From the NCBI RefSeq assembly GCF_025460835.1, contig NZ_JAMXAY010000016.1, positions 26,706-90,705 of the forward strand: a DNA stretch of 64,000 nucleotides, given 5' to 3'. The notes under the pieces were generated by a model. That model was not told the DNA's origin. It worked only from the letters and a program-made list of their open reading frames with translations, and searched no databases. Below are positions 31,895-40,860 of the stretch, piece after piece. The translations under genes and the position numbers were made by a program. This DNA is from Parapedobacter soli. Lineage in GTDB: Bacteria; Bacteroidota; Bacteroidia; Sphingobacteriales; Sphingobacteriaceae. The first letter of the stretch is position 1; each line of letters opens with the position of its first letter.

Positions 31895-34321
31895 TTACCT
31901 GATTTCACCCGTCGACATGGAAGGCGGAGCCCCACCTGCCGACGCCCCCCAATGCATGTTGGGCACGTCTCCCATCTCCAGCCCTAAAACCCCGCCTTTT
32001 ACCAAGGTATCATGCGGTATCCATACCCGATTTAGTTCGTTGTCATTCAACTTAGCCGATTGGATATACCGGTTTGCGGCGCTATTGTTATTGGTTTCGA
32101 TCACAAAACTCCCCCCGGGATAATAATCGGGGTTGAGGTGAAGTGTTACTTTATCGAATATGGGACTGCCGATTTCATATACCGGATCGGTTGACACCCC
32201 TCCATCGGTCGCAAAAAGCCCAATCTTGAAAAGTACAGCCAATGCGCCCATCAGTCCCTGGTCTTCGTCGCCACTATAACCGTAATCGGGGGATATACCG
32301 CTATATACCTCACTGATAATCTCTCTGGTCCAATGTTGGGTAAGGTAGGGGGCGCCGGCATAATTGAAAAGGAAAGCGGTGTGTATGCTGGGCTGGTTAC
32401 CATAATTGATGTATACCTCCCTATTTCGGGTTTGTGTTTCTACCGAATGTGATTTGCCCGATGTGAAATGGTGGGTCTGGGCTACACGGAACACACTGTC
32501 GAGTTTGTTGCGAAACTTGCCCGCACCCCCCATCAGGCTGATAAGCCCCGCGACATCATGGGGCACAAACCACGTATATTGTGCAGCATTGCCTTCTACC
32601 CATCCGTTTTCATACGTGAGCACGTTGGCGGGTGACCGCCATTGGCCCGTACTGTCTTTCACCCACATCCACCCGAGCTGCCCGTTCCACAGATTTTTGT
32701 AGTTCCCGGCCCGACGGCGGAACAACTGTTCATCGGTAGCCTTACCAAGTGCATGTGCCAACTGCGACAGGGCAAAGTCCTGGTAAGCATACTCCAGCGT
32801 TTGCGCGGCCCCGTTTTGATGGAACCCGTACCGGGTGTCACTAAGTGGGTAAGGCACGTAGCCTTGTGCAATGTATTGTTCGATCCCGCCACCTTTGAAT
32901 GTATGGTGCTCGTAACCCGCTTTGCTCATCAACCCTCCCGGCAGGTGGTTTTTACGCATGCCTTCGTATGCTTTCTCCACGTCGAAATCGCGGATACCTT
33001 TCATGTATGCACTTACGATAAACGGGGTGGATGAGGCACCAGTCATGACAAATGTGTAATTCCCCCCGGCCGGTCCACGGGGAACCAACCCGCCATCGTC
33101 ATACATCAGCAACATGGAGTTGACAAACGAATGGGTGACCTCCGGATAGACCAGATGCCACAAGGTGTTGATGGTCCATTGCGCTCCCCAGAAAGAATCC
33201 GAATTGTGGTGGTTGAATTTGGGTTTGCCATTTTCATCGAGCGGTATCTGGCCTATCCGGGGCTCGTCACCGGTCATGTCACAGTATTTGCCATTTACAT
33301 CACTGATGATCCGCCTGCCCTGCAGGGCATGCCACAAATCGGTATAAAACCGCTGACGCTCGTCGATGGTGCCCCCTTCGATTTCAATCCGGCTCAGCCA
33401 TTTATTCCAATCGTCTCTCGACTCACGGACAACACGGTCAAAATCCCAATGGGGCAGCTCGGCTGTAAGGTTGAGTCGGGCTTGCTCAGTACTGACGTAA
33501 GAAATTGCCACTTTCATCTTAACAACTTCATTTTCTGCGGTAGCATAGCGGATAAAAACCCCGGTATGCTTACCCTCCACCCGGTCCCTTCCGGTCAGTA
33601 ATGCTCCGTCTTTCCATCCTCCAAACTCCTGGAATGGCTTATCAACCTGCGCAACGAAGTACACGGTTACGGGCTTAGGCCTGCGTACGGTGGCCCCCAT
33701 GATCGCATAGCCCTCAATTTCATGGTCGCTTACTTTCCGGGTATGGCCCCAGTCGGTTTCCGAAGGGCCTAACGCTGTCGTGAAATCAAACAAGATATGG
33801 CTTTCATCCGCCTCGGGGAATGTATACCGGTGAAAACCCACCCTTGTCGTGGCGGTAAGCTCGGCCGTGACCCCATAATCGTCTAATACGATACTATGAT
33901 AGCCGGCCTTAGCAACCTCTTTTTCATGCGTATAGGCAGATCCGTATACATGTGGGCCCAAGTGACCTTTAAACGGCCCAGTGGTAGGAAGTACCGGTAT
34001 ACCCGATAGTTGCCAGCCATGGACATGGCTGAAGCACCTGATGGTATCCTGATGATACCGATAACCCGTTCCCCAGTCGCCATCAACTTCCATATCCGGA
34101 CTCAAATTGACCATACCAAAAGGCCGTGTTGCCGAGTTGAAGAAGAACCAACGGGAGTTGGCAGCATCTACAACGGGCACGACGAGGTCTACGGGCTCGC
34201 TATTCCCGGTATAATACGCTGACGGGCTACCATCGCCGGGCCTATCACATGCTAAACACATGGTAAGCCAAAACACGCCGAACCAAAAGGCCACGATCAA
34301 GAACACTGGTTTGGACATCAT
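31895..34321 (-). CDS. GH92 family glycosidase (alpha-mannosidase-like), lipoprotein
   Basis: An 808-residue lipoprotein (MCLAC, Cys25) of glycoside hydrolase family 92, which cleaves alpha-mannosidic bonds with calcium and inversion. Signs: N-terminal beta-sandwich with 'RPFGMVNLSPDME' (66-78) and 'VGFHRYTFP' (161-169); then an (alpha/alpha)6 barrel with 'VEGNAAQYTWFVPHD' (575-589, Glu577 likely acid) and 'GYSGDEDQGLMGA' (681-693, likely base Asp). The widely seen W-D-T-x-R segment reads 'FWGAQWTINTLW' (377-388), so this belongs to a divergent branch. Its presence hints at alpha-mannose, or a related sugar, in the target glycan. It lies 3 bases from the DUF1080 gene. Confidence 0.88.
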   Translation of the reverse strand: MMSKPVFLIVAFWFGVFWLTMCLACDRPGDGSPSAYYTGNSEPVDLVVPVVDAANSRWFFFNSATRPFGMVNLSPDMEVDGDWGTGYRYHQDTIRCFSHVHGWQLSGIPVLPTTGPFKGHLGPHVYGSAYTHEKEVAKAGYHSIVLDDYGVTAELTATTRVGFHRYTFPEADESHILFDFTTALGPSETDWGHTRKVSDHEIEGYAIMGATVRRPKPVTVYFVAQVDKPFQEFGGWKDGALLTGRDRVEGKHTGVFIRYATAENEVVKMKVAISYVSTEQARLNLTAELPHWDFDRVVRESRDDWNKWLSRIEIEGGTIDERQRFYTDLWHALQGRRIISDVNGKYCDMTGDEPRIGQIPLDENGKPKFNHHNSDSFWGAQWTINTLWHLVYPEVTHSFVNSMLLMYDDGGLVPRGPAGGNYTFVMTGASSTPFIVSAYMKGIRDFDVEKAYEGMRKNHLPGGLMSKAGYEHHTFKGGGIEQYIAQGYVPYPLSDTRYGFHQNGAAQTLEYAYQDFALSQLAHALGKATDEQLFRRRAGNYKNLWNGQLGWMWVKDSTGQWRSPANVLTYENGWVEGNAAQYTWFVPHDVAGLISLMGGAGKFRNKLDSVFRVAQTHHFTSGKSHSVETQTRNREVYINYGNQPSIHTAFLFNYAGAPYLTQHWTREIISEVYSGISPDYGYSGDEDQGLMGALAVLFKIGLFATDGGVSTDPVYEIGSPIFDKVTLHLNPDYYPGGSFVIETNNNSAANRYIQSAKLNDNELNRVWIPHDTLVKGGVLGLEMGDVPNMHWGASAGGAPPSMSTGEIR

Positions 34322-34324
34322 AGT

Positions 34325-35719
34325 CTACAACTCTTTTATTTTGATGCTTCTGAAACAAACTAAATCACCGTGGTCTTGGAGCAGGATATGCCCCGATGGG
34401 GCACGGCCAAAATCAGGCACCTCGTGAAACTTGCTCGATGCGACCAAATCTTTGAATGCTTGCGATCCGCGGTCGTATTCCAGCACTTTGATATGGTTGA
34501 GCCAATGCTCCACGCGGTTTCCCCGTACCACAATTTTAGCCCTGTTCCATTTCCCCGGTGCATTTACACGCTTGTTTTTACCAACCTCGTGCAGATTTCC
34601 GGCTGTAATCAGATCATACAGTGAGCCGATTGTCCGGTTTCCATCCCTACCGTTCTTGGCATCCGGATGGTTCTGGTCGTCCAGGATCTGGTATTCGAGC
34701 CCTAACCCGGTGCCGGGTGTCTGCCGGAGCTCTTCTACCACGAGGTATTTGACCCCACTGTTACCTCCCTTATTCACCAAGAAGTCCCATTCCAGCTCGA
34801 AGTTGGAAAACTCCCGTTCGGTAATGATATCGCCGCCTTTGTTCGGGTCGCCTTTTGTGGATGGTAGTACGCACAGTACCCCGTTTTCTATTTTCCATCC
34901 CGTACGTGGAAAACTTGCGGCGTTTGCCCCGCGCCATCCTGCCGGGGTTTTACCGTCCCAAAGCAAGCGCCACCCCTCGCTAATCTGGCGCTCGCTAAGT
35001 TGATTGACCAAATAGTTTACCTCTTCTACACCGTCATCCCGCTGCCAAAGGTCAGCGGCAAGATCTTCCGTCTTGATGCGTATATTACGCCATTTGACCG
35101 TCAGTCCGTCCTGGCTCTTCTGCTTGATACCATGCACCTGTAAGGCAATGAATCCTTCGGATGTTAAATCTACCACTAAATCGGCGCATTGGATACCATT
35201 AACCCACGTCCGGATCGCATTGCCCACAGCCTCGATGCGATAGCGGTTCCACTCACCGCTTTTGAATGCTCCCCTTCCTTTTTCATTGATGGATAGCGGA
35301 TACAACCAGCCTTGCCGGGCTTCGTCATAAACCCCGCCGCTCCAAGCCCGTTCGGATGGGTCAATCTCCACCTGATAGCCGTGCACACGGCCGTTGTTCA
35401 CTTCAGGAAGGCTCAGGCTCCGGATCTGTATTCCGGAGTTGAGGCCCGCTTCGATCATTACCTCCAGCTCAAGGATGAAATCAGAATACGTTTTCTTGGT
35501 ACAGAGGAAGGTATTCGGCGTATTTAATTTCGAGATGCCGACAATGGCGTTGTCTTCCACTTCATACGTTGCTGTTCCGTTCTTTACTTCCCATCCATCT
35601 AAATTTTCTCCGTTAAACAATGTATACCATCCCGTTTGTTGTGAAGCGGCGGGAAAGTGGCAGGCAATGAGGATTAACCCTGCCAGGTATAGAGACTGTC
35701 GGTAGTTGCCTATATTCAT
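34325..35719 (-). CDS. Tandem DUF1080 (3-keto-disaccharide-hydrolase-like) exported protein
   Basis: A 464-residue protein from ATG 35719; a TTG at 35773 would add 18 residues without a better signal. After a signal peptide (ending PAASQQ) come two DUF1080/concanavalin-like domains: about 28-225 ('TLFNGENLDGWEVKNG' start) and about 255-460 ('RLLWDGKTPAGWRG' start). Each has the typical 'NSGIQIRSL'/'NSGVKYLVV' strand, a 'GYQVEIDP'/'LEYQILDD' strand, and a closing 'VKWRNIRIK'/'CFRSIKIKEL' strand. Some DUF1080 proteins hydrolyse or eliminate 3-keto-glycosides; others may only bind sugars. The domain duplication suggests binding avidity or two activities. It follows SusD in the operon. Confidence 0.82.
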   Translation of the reverse strand: MNIGNYRQSLYLAGLILIACHFPAASQQTGWYTLFNGENLDGWEVKNGTATYEVEDNAIVGISKLNTPNTFLCTKKTYSDFILELEVMIEAGLNSGIQIRSLSLPEVNNGRVHGYQVEIDPSERAWSGGVYDEARQGWLYPLSINEKGRGAFKSGEWNRYRIEAVGNAIRTWVNGIQCADLVVDLTSEGFIALQVHGIKQKSQDGLTVKWRNIRIKTEDLAADLWQRDDGVEEVNYLVNQLSERQISEGWRLLWDGKTPAGWRGANAASFPRTGWKIENGVLCVLPSTKGDPNKGGDIITEREFSNFELEWDFLVNKGGNSGVKYLVVEELRQTPGTGLGLEYQILDDQNHPDAKNGRDGNRTIGSLYDLITAGNLHEVGKNKRVNAPGKWNRAKIVVRGNRVEHWLNHIKVLEYDRGSQAFKDLVASSKFHEVPDFGRAPSGHILLQDHGDLVCFRSIKIKEL

Positions 35720-35758
35720 AAGTGGTCTTTCTATGCGCTTTTTATGTCGCGTATTCAC

Positions 35759-35772
35759 TGGGGGTATCCCCA
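35759..35772 (-). other. Intercistronic hairpin after the second susD
   Basis: TGGGG-GTAT-CCCCA forms a 5-bp GC-rich stem with a 4-base loop about 10 bases after the SusD stop. There is no U-tract. It may protect the upstream susCD message or reduce read-through into the enzyme genes. Confidence 0.45.
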
Positions 35773-35782
35773 AGTAATACCG

Positions 35783-37408
35783 TCAATATCCGAAATTCTG
35801 TGGGAAATTATTTGTCGTCCGTTCAATTTGTGACAACGGTATGGGCCGTAGCAGGTGGAAATCCTGGATGGAGTTAGCCACGGAAGCCCGTTCGTTGTGC
35901 AGCTTCACGCGCTCAATCAATGTCCCTGTCCTTTTCAGTTCGGTCCACCGTGGCTCCTCGCCGCAAAGTTCCCTAGCACGTTCATCGAGAATATCATCGA
36001 TGGTTACCGAGGAGAGCGCCATTGCGTCTTTCATTCCGGGAGTGCCGGCCCGGCTACGGACGGCATTGATATGTTCAAGGGCTTTGGATTCATTCCCACT
36101 CTTAAGGTATGCCTCCGCTGCAATGAGATGGGTCTCCGCCAAACGGAATACAAAAAGGTCGCGAGTTCCTTTATCATCACCGTAAGGTAAGCCCGACTCG
36201 AAAAATTTCCATATCGGAGGGAACTGGGTGAATTTTGACGTATTCATATAATACTCATCGTAATTAACGGCAATATAATCCGCGGCAGATATCCGTTCGG
36301 CACTCCATGGCTGATTCCATTCAGGAAAGAAAAGCACCGTATCCCCCACCTGTTTATCGCCCTGGTTTACGGTAGCATAGAAAATCCGTAGAAACGTAGC
36401 ATCATACCGGCTGTCTGCCTCGGTATCATAGAGGCTGGCGAGGTACCTCGAAGGCACATAACGCGGCTGCTGCCGATTATAAGTGCTCGATCTGTCCATA
36501 CCGATCAGGCCGTCAACGCCTTGGCCAAAAATCGAATGGGCATCGTTACCATCGCCATTCAACACGGTATTGCTACTATACTGGACTGAAAAGAGGATCT
36601 CGTTGTTTTCCTCGTTACCTTGTTTGAATACATCCCCAAACGTGCCGAGCAATTCATATTGCCCCGAATTGATAACAGCAGTTGCGTTATCTGCTGCTTT
36701 TGCGAAATCATCCGACGCAGCAAAATCGCGATATCCCCGGGTAAGGTACACCTTGGCCAGTAGATGCTGCGCTGCGCCTTTTGTAACCCGCCCGTAGTCT
36801 TCCTGCGTGAGCGGAAGCTGCGTAACCGCATTCTCCAAGTCTTGGACGATCTGGGCATAAACCTGCTCTTCCGCAACACGTTCGGCACTTGTCACCACTT
36901 CTGTAATTTCGTTGAGCGGTAGGGGAATCTCGCCAAATTGCTGTACGAGATAGAAGTAATAAAGTGCCCGGAGGAATTTGATTTCAGCCACTCGTGCCAT
37001 CTTAATACCCTCATTCATAGACACCGTCGGTGCGCGGTCGACAGCGGTATTGGTGCGGGCTATAGCGGTATAAAGCATATTCCACCATGTTTCTACGGCT
37101 TCGGCCTGCGGGTTAATGGCCTGAGCGGAGTACTCATTGAGCCCGTTTAACCCGCCTAGTGCTGGGTCACCTACCTGCGTAAACACATCGGTACCCAGCA
37201 ACACCAAATCTCGTTGTTTATGGATATCCCTAAGCGGGGCATAAGCCGATTTAACCAAATCTTCAAAACCCTGTTCATCAACATAGTAGTTATCGGTCGT
37301 GCGGTCTGAAATGAGGTCCTCATCCAATAAGCTACTACAAGACGCCATGCACAAGACTATCCAGGTTAACAATAGGATGCTGGATATATTTTTTATAATC
37401 GTCTTCAT
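35783..37408 (-). CDS. SusD-like outer-membrane lipoprotein (sulfated-glycan locus)
   Basis: A 541-residue SusD/RagB family protein with a lipobox (LCMASC) and the typical N-terminal 'LLDEDLISDRTTDNYY'. Helical TPR-like regions occupy the first half, including 'AEIKFLRALYYFYLVQQFG', and the C-terminal part has 'FRLAETHLIAAEAYLKSG', 'ERARELCGEEPRWTELKRTG' and 'LLRPIPLSQIERTTNNFPQN'. It pairs with the SusC 70 bases upstream and differs clearly from the fructan SusD, so the ligand is different. It is the second structural gene of the large operon. Confidence 0.95.
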   Translation of the reverse strand: MKTIIKNISSILLLTWIVLCMASCSSLLDEDLISDRTTDNYYVDEQGFEDLVKSAYAPLRDIHKQRDLVLLGTDVFTQVGDPALGGLNGLNEYSAQAINPQAEAVETWWNMLYTAIARTNTAVDRAPTVSMNEGIKMARVAEIKFLRALYYFYLVQQFGEIPLPLNEITEVVTSAERVAEEQVYAQIVQDLENAVTQLPLTQEDYGRVTKGAAQHLLAKVYLTRGYRDFAASDDFAKAADNATAVINSGQYELLGTFGDVFKQGNEENNEILFSVQYSSNTVLNGDGNDAHSIFGQGVDGLIGMDRSSTYNRQQPRYVPSRYLASLYDTEADSRYDATFLRIFYATVNQGDKQVGDTVLFFPEWNQPWSAERISAADYIAVNYDEYYMNTSKFTQFPPIWKFFESGLPYGDDKGTRDLFVFRLAETHLIAAEAYLKSGNESKALEHINAVRSRAGTPGMKDAMALSSVTIDDILDERARELCGEEPRWTELKRTGTLIERVKLHNERASVANSIQDFHLLRPIPLSQIERTTNNFPQNFGY

Positions 37409-37478
37409 ATAAATTCTTTCTTAAAATGACTGTAAATTCAAAAGAACCCGTCGTTAGTTATTCATCTACGTCTGTTGT

Positions 37479-40400
37479 CTAAAACGATATGTTCGCCCCG
37501 AACAGATAGGTGGCAGAGCTTACCCCCATATTGAAGGTGTTTTGCTCGCTCCATTCCGGATCAAACCCGGCATAATCAGTGAATATCAGCGGATTATTCG
37601 CCGTCAGGTATAGCCGCAGGCCAGACATTTTCAGCCGGGACAATAGGTTCGGTGAAAATGAGTATCCCAGCGTAATATTCTGTACACGCACGAAAGAAGC
37701 ATCCACATAGGCCTTCAGTTCTTCACGTGCCCGGCCACCGGTATTATTGGGCGCAGGCCACTCGTTGGATGGATTGGTCTCTGTCCAGTAGTCCACATTC
37801 AGTTTGTTATACCGGCCATTCCACTCCCTTGCGAAGTTGGAATGGTGAAACGGACTGTACACCATCGAACCCTGCCGTGAGTATAACATGAAGGAAAAAT
37901 CAAATCCTTTATAAGCAAAGGTATTGGTCATTCCGCCGATCCACTTGGGGAGCGGGCTGCCTATGATCTGTTGGTCGGCTTCGGTAATCCGTCCATCGTT
38001 ATTGAGGTCCTTCACCTTTACATGGCCCGGCTCCGCACCATATTTTTCGGCTTCTCCCGCTTCATCCAGCTGCCATATTCCGTCGAAGACCTCGGCATAA
38101 TGCACTTCTATCGGCTGGCCGATGAACCACCTGTTTCCTACATCATCCTGGTTGTCTCCATAGAGCTCCAAAATCTTGTTGTTGTTTTTAGCGAAGGTGA
38201 TGGTCGTCTTCCACGAGAAATCCCCGGTATGGACATTCACGGTGTTGAGCGCCACTTCTACCCCTTTGTTGGACGTAGAGCCCACGTTGGCTGTAATAGC
38301 GCTAAAACCTGTATGTTGGGGGAGTGCCCGGTTAAGGATCAGATCTTCGGTTTTCCGATTATAAATATCCACAGAGCCCGAAATCCGGTTCTTGAAGAGT
38401 CCGAAGTCTATCCCGAGGTTGATCTCCTTGGTTCTTTCCCATCCCAGCGACCTGTTGGCGATGGCCCCCGGCGCAAAACCCAATGCAGCATTCCCACCCC
38501 AATCATATAGCGTTTGGGCGATAGCAGCTTGGGTTGAATAAGGAGCAACCGCATCATTACCGACTACACCATAGCTCAAGCGGAACTTGAGGTTAGAAAG
38601 AGGCTTCACATCGTTGAGGAAATCCTCCTCACTCGCACGCCATGCCAGCGCAGCGGACGGGAAGAAGGCCCACTTATGACCTACGGCCAACTTGGATGAA
38701 CCATCGGCACGCCCCGTCAACGTCAGCTGGTACCTATCGTTAAAGGAGTAGTTGAACCGGCCCATATAGGAAAGCAACGTCCATTCAGTCAGATAGCTCG
38801 ACACCCCGTCAATATTGCCGGCAGAACCGGTATTGTACCAAAAAGAATCAAATGGGAGGTCCAGCACGTCTTGTGAAGCCCCTTCGTTGCGGTTCACCAC
38901 GATGCTGTTGGCCAATACTCCACTGAATGAATGGGACTTTACTGTGCGGTTATAAGACAACACATTGTCTAACGTATAAGAAAGGTTGAGCTCATTGCTG
39001 TATCCCCCTCTCCCGTTCCGGGTCCCTGTATTTGCTTTCGAATATTTCCCGGCAAAGGTTCCATTACGTATACTTTCCAGGTATGGCGAAATGGTAGACC
39101 GGAACGACAGCCCATCAAATAAGCTCAGTTCTACAAAGAGATTGCCGAACACCCGGAAATTCCGGAATTCGTCTTTGACGTTCAATGGGTCGAAAAGAGC
39201 ATTGGGTGTCTGGCTATCACTGGTAGTTGGCCAAAACAACAGCTCGCCATTCTCATCATAAGCATCACCTGTTGGGCGTAGGCGATAAGCGCTGCGGAGT
39301 GCCTCGTTCGACCCCTGGTCTTGTACGCTATAGGAAATATAAGTAGATGTGCCCGCATTGATCCAGTTATTTATTTTGCCATCGATATTGGCTTTCAACG
39401 TCAGGCGGCTGAACTCTTCGGCAGGAACATTCCCCTCTTCTTTCAGGTAACCTGCTGAAAAGAAATGTCGCGAATTTTCACCACCTCCCGAAAGTGAAAC
39501 ATTGTGGCTAGATTGCATGCCATTCTGCAGTAGGAGGTCTATCCAGTCTGTATATGTTCCGTTTGCAATGTTCTGCTGTTCTTTTTCATCAAAATAGCGA
39601 TTGCCCCCATTTTTCAGGACTTCGTTGAAATTAGCAACAAATTGGGGGCCATCCATCATGTCGGGCAAGTTGGTAGGTGTTTTCATGCCCACGTAGCCAT
39701 CGTATGCGATCCGGTTCTTGCCGGGTATCCCCTGCCTGGTGGAAACGATGATCACCCCATTAGACCCCCTCGATCCGTAGATGGCTGTTGCCGAGGCGTC
39801 CTTCAGGACATCAATTTTCTCGATATCAGCCGGATTTAAGGAATTCAACGATCCACCCATCACGCCATCAATCACTACCAACGGCTCATTACCCTTACCG
39901 ATGGAGTTCAGCCCCCGCACCTCGATACTGTAATCGTCTCCGGGTTTACCATTTACCTTAAGTAAATTAACACCGGCCACCTGCCCCTGTATGGCCCCTG
40001 CGGCTTGTATGTTCGCAGTTCTTACAATCGCATCACGCCCTACCGAACCGATGGCTCCGGTTACATCGCTCTTTTTTACGCTTCCATAACCGATAACTAC
40101 CACTTCATCGAGGTCGCTAAGTGATGGTGACAATGACACGCTTACTTGATTCGAATTACCTATAGGTTGTTCAGTCGGTTCGAAACCGACTAAAGAGAAG
40201 ACCAACACCGTTGCCTCCGGCGGGACCTGTAAGGAAAACTGCCCCGCCGCGTTTGAGGTGGTCCCCATCGTCATACCCTTTACAGCCACGGTAACCCCTT
40301 CCAGGGGTTTGCCTTCATGGTCGGTAATCCTTCCGGAAATCTCCCGCTGCTGGATCTCTATTTCTATCGCCTTGATGGCCTCTCTTTTCCGCTGAACAAG

Positions 40401-40739
40401 CACCGTCGTGTTTTCAATCTGGTACGTAAGCGGCTGGCCTGAAAAACAAGCGTCGAGGACCTCATCCAGTGGAGCGTCTTTGAAATTTAGGTCGACAGCA
40501 TTGGTCCCCCTCAAATGAGCACTGTTATACAGAAAGTCATACCCTGTTTGCTGCTGGATCTGTTCCAAAACGTTCGCAATGGGTGCTTTCTTGACATGGA
40601 TGGTCACTTTCTGTGCATAACCCATGGCCCCAGCCTGTAGGAATGTTACGGTCAACAATAGGGTGACAAGTTTCATGGTTAGCAACAATTTGAACACATA
40701 ACGCCTGGGAAGGCGGAATACAATAGATTTTTTATACAT
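37479..40739 (-). CDS. SusC-like TonB-dependent transporter with STN domain (sulfated-glycan locus)
   Basis: A 1086-residue outer-membrane receptor. The long signal region (1-42) is followed by an STN/secretin-TonB N-terminal domain (about 45-116), a carboxypeptidase-regulatory-like domain (about 132-215), the plug with 'EPLVVIDGVMGG ... IDVLKDASATAIYGSRGSNGVI' (about 220-335), and a barrel ending 'SSATYLFGANISF'. The STN domain normally contacts a FecR-type anti-sigma factor, and exactly such a gene lies upstream with an ECF sigma gene. The transporter is therefore also expected to be the signal receptor that turns on its own operon when glycan binds. The 121-base upstream gap has no clear -7 box of the housekeeping type. 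Confidence 0.95.
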   Translation of the reverse strand: MYKKSIVFRLPRRYVFKLLLTMKLVTLLLTVTFLQAGAMGYAQKVTIHVKKAPIANVLEQIQQQTGYDFLYNSAHLRGTNAVDLNFKDAPLDEVLDACFSGQPLTYQIENTTVLVQRKREAIKAIEIEIQQREISGRITDHEGKPLEGVTVAVKGMTMGTTSNAAGQFSLQVPPEATVLVFSLVGFEPTEQPIGNSNQVSVSLSPSLSDLDEVVVIGYGSVKKSDVTGAIGSVGRDAIVRTANIQAAGAIQGQVAGVNLLKVNGKPGDDYSIEVRGLNSIGKGNEPLVVIDGVMGGSLNSLNPADIEKIDVLKDASATAIYGSRGSNGVIIVSTRQGIPGKNRIAYDGYVGMKTPTNLPDMMDGPQFVANFNEVLKNGGNRYFDEKEQQNIANGTYTDWIDLLLQNGMQSSHNVSLSGGGENSRHFFSAGYLKEEGNVPAEEFSRLTLKANIDGKINNWINAGTSTYISYSVQDQGSNEALRSAYRLRPTGDAYDENGELLFWPTTSDSQTPNALFDPLNVKDEFRNFRVFGNLFVELSLFDGLSFRSTISPYLESIRNGTFAGKYSKANTGTRNGRGGYSNELNLSYTLDNVLSYNRTVKSHSFSGVLANSIVVNRNEGASQDVLDLPFDSFWYNTGSAGNIDGVSSYLTEWTLLSYMGRFNYSFNDRYQLTLTGRADGSSKLAVGHKWAFFPSAALAWRASEEDFLNDVKPLSNLKFRLSYGVVGNDAVAPYSTQAAIAQTLYDWGGNAALGFAPGAIANRSLGWERTKEINLGIDFGLFKNRISGSVDIYNRKTEDLILNRALPQHTGFSAITANVGSTSNKGVEVALNTVNVHTGDFSWKTTITFAKNNNKILELYGDNQDDVGNRWFIGQPIEVHYAEVFDGIWQLDEAGEAEKYGAEPGHVKVKDLNNDGRITEADQQIIGSPLPKWIGGMTNTFAYKGFDFSFMLYSRQGSMVYSPFHHSNFAREWNGRYNKLNVDYWTETNPSNEWPAPNNTGGRAREELKAYVDASFVRVQNITLGYSFSPNLLSRLKMSGLRLYLTANNPLIFTDYAGFDPEWSEQNTFNMGVSSATYLFGANISF

Positions 40740-40860
40740 TTGACAAAATGTTTGGTAAATAATTGATTACTTCTCAACTGAATGAAGTCAATGCCACCAT
40801 TTTACGCCGGGTGCGCCGCGAACGCTTCCGGCTTTTTTGTGGCCGTCCTGATAAGTAAAG
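40740..40860 (-). promoter_or_regulatory. Leader region upstream of the STN-type susC
   Basis: A 121-base gap between the FecR-type gene and susC. It has no TAnnTTTG box on the minus strand, as expected if the ECF sigma factor recognises a different promoter. It contains a GC-rich dyad (GCCGG at 40806-40810 and CCGGC at 40828-40832) next to six T's on the plus strand. Confidence 0.4.

Noticed and set aside
40806..40838. GC-rich dyad followed by six T's, resembling a plus-strand terminator
   Set aside because: No plus-strand gene precedes it, and on the minus strand, where the genes lie, there is no U-tract; it may be a chance structure or stop antisense transcription.
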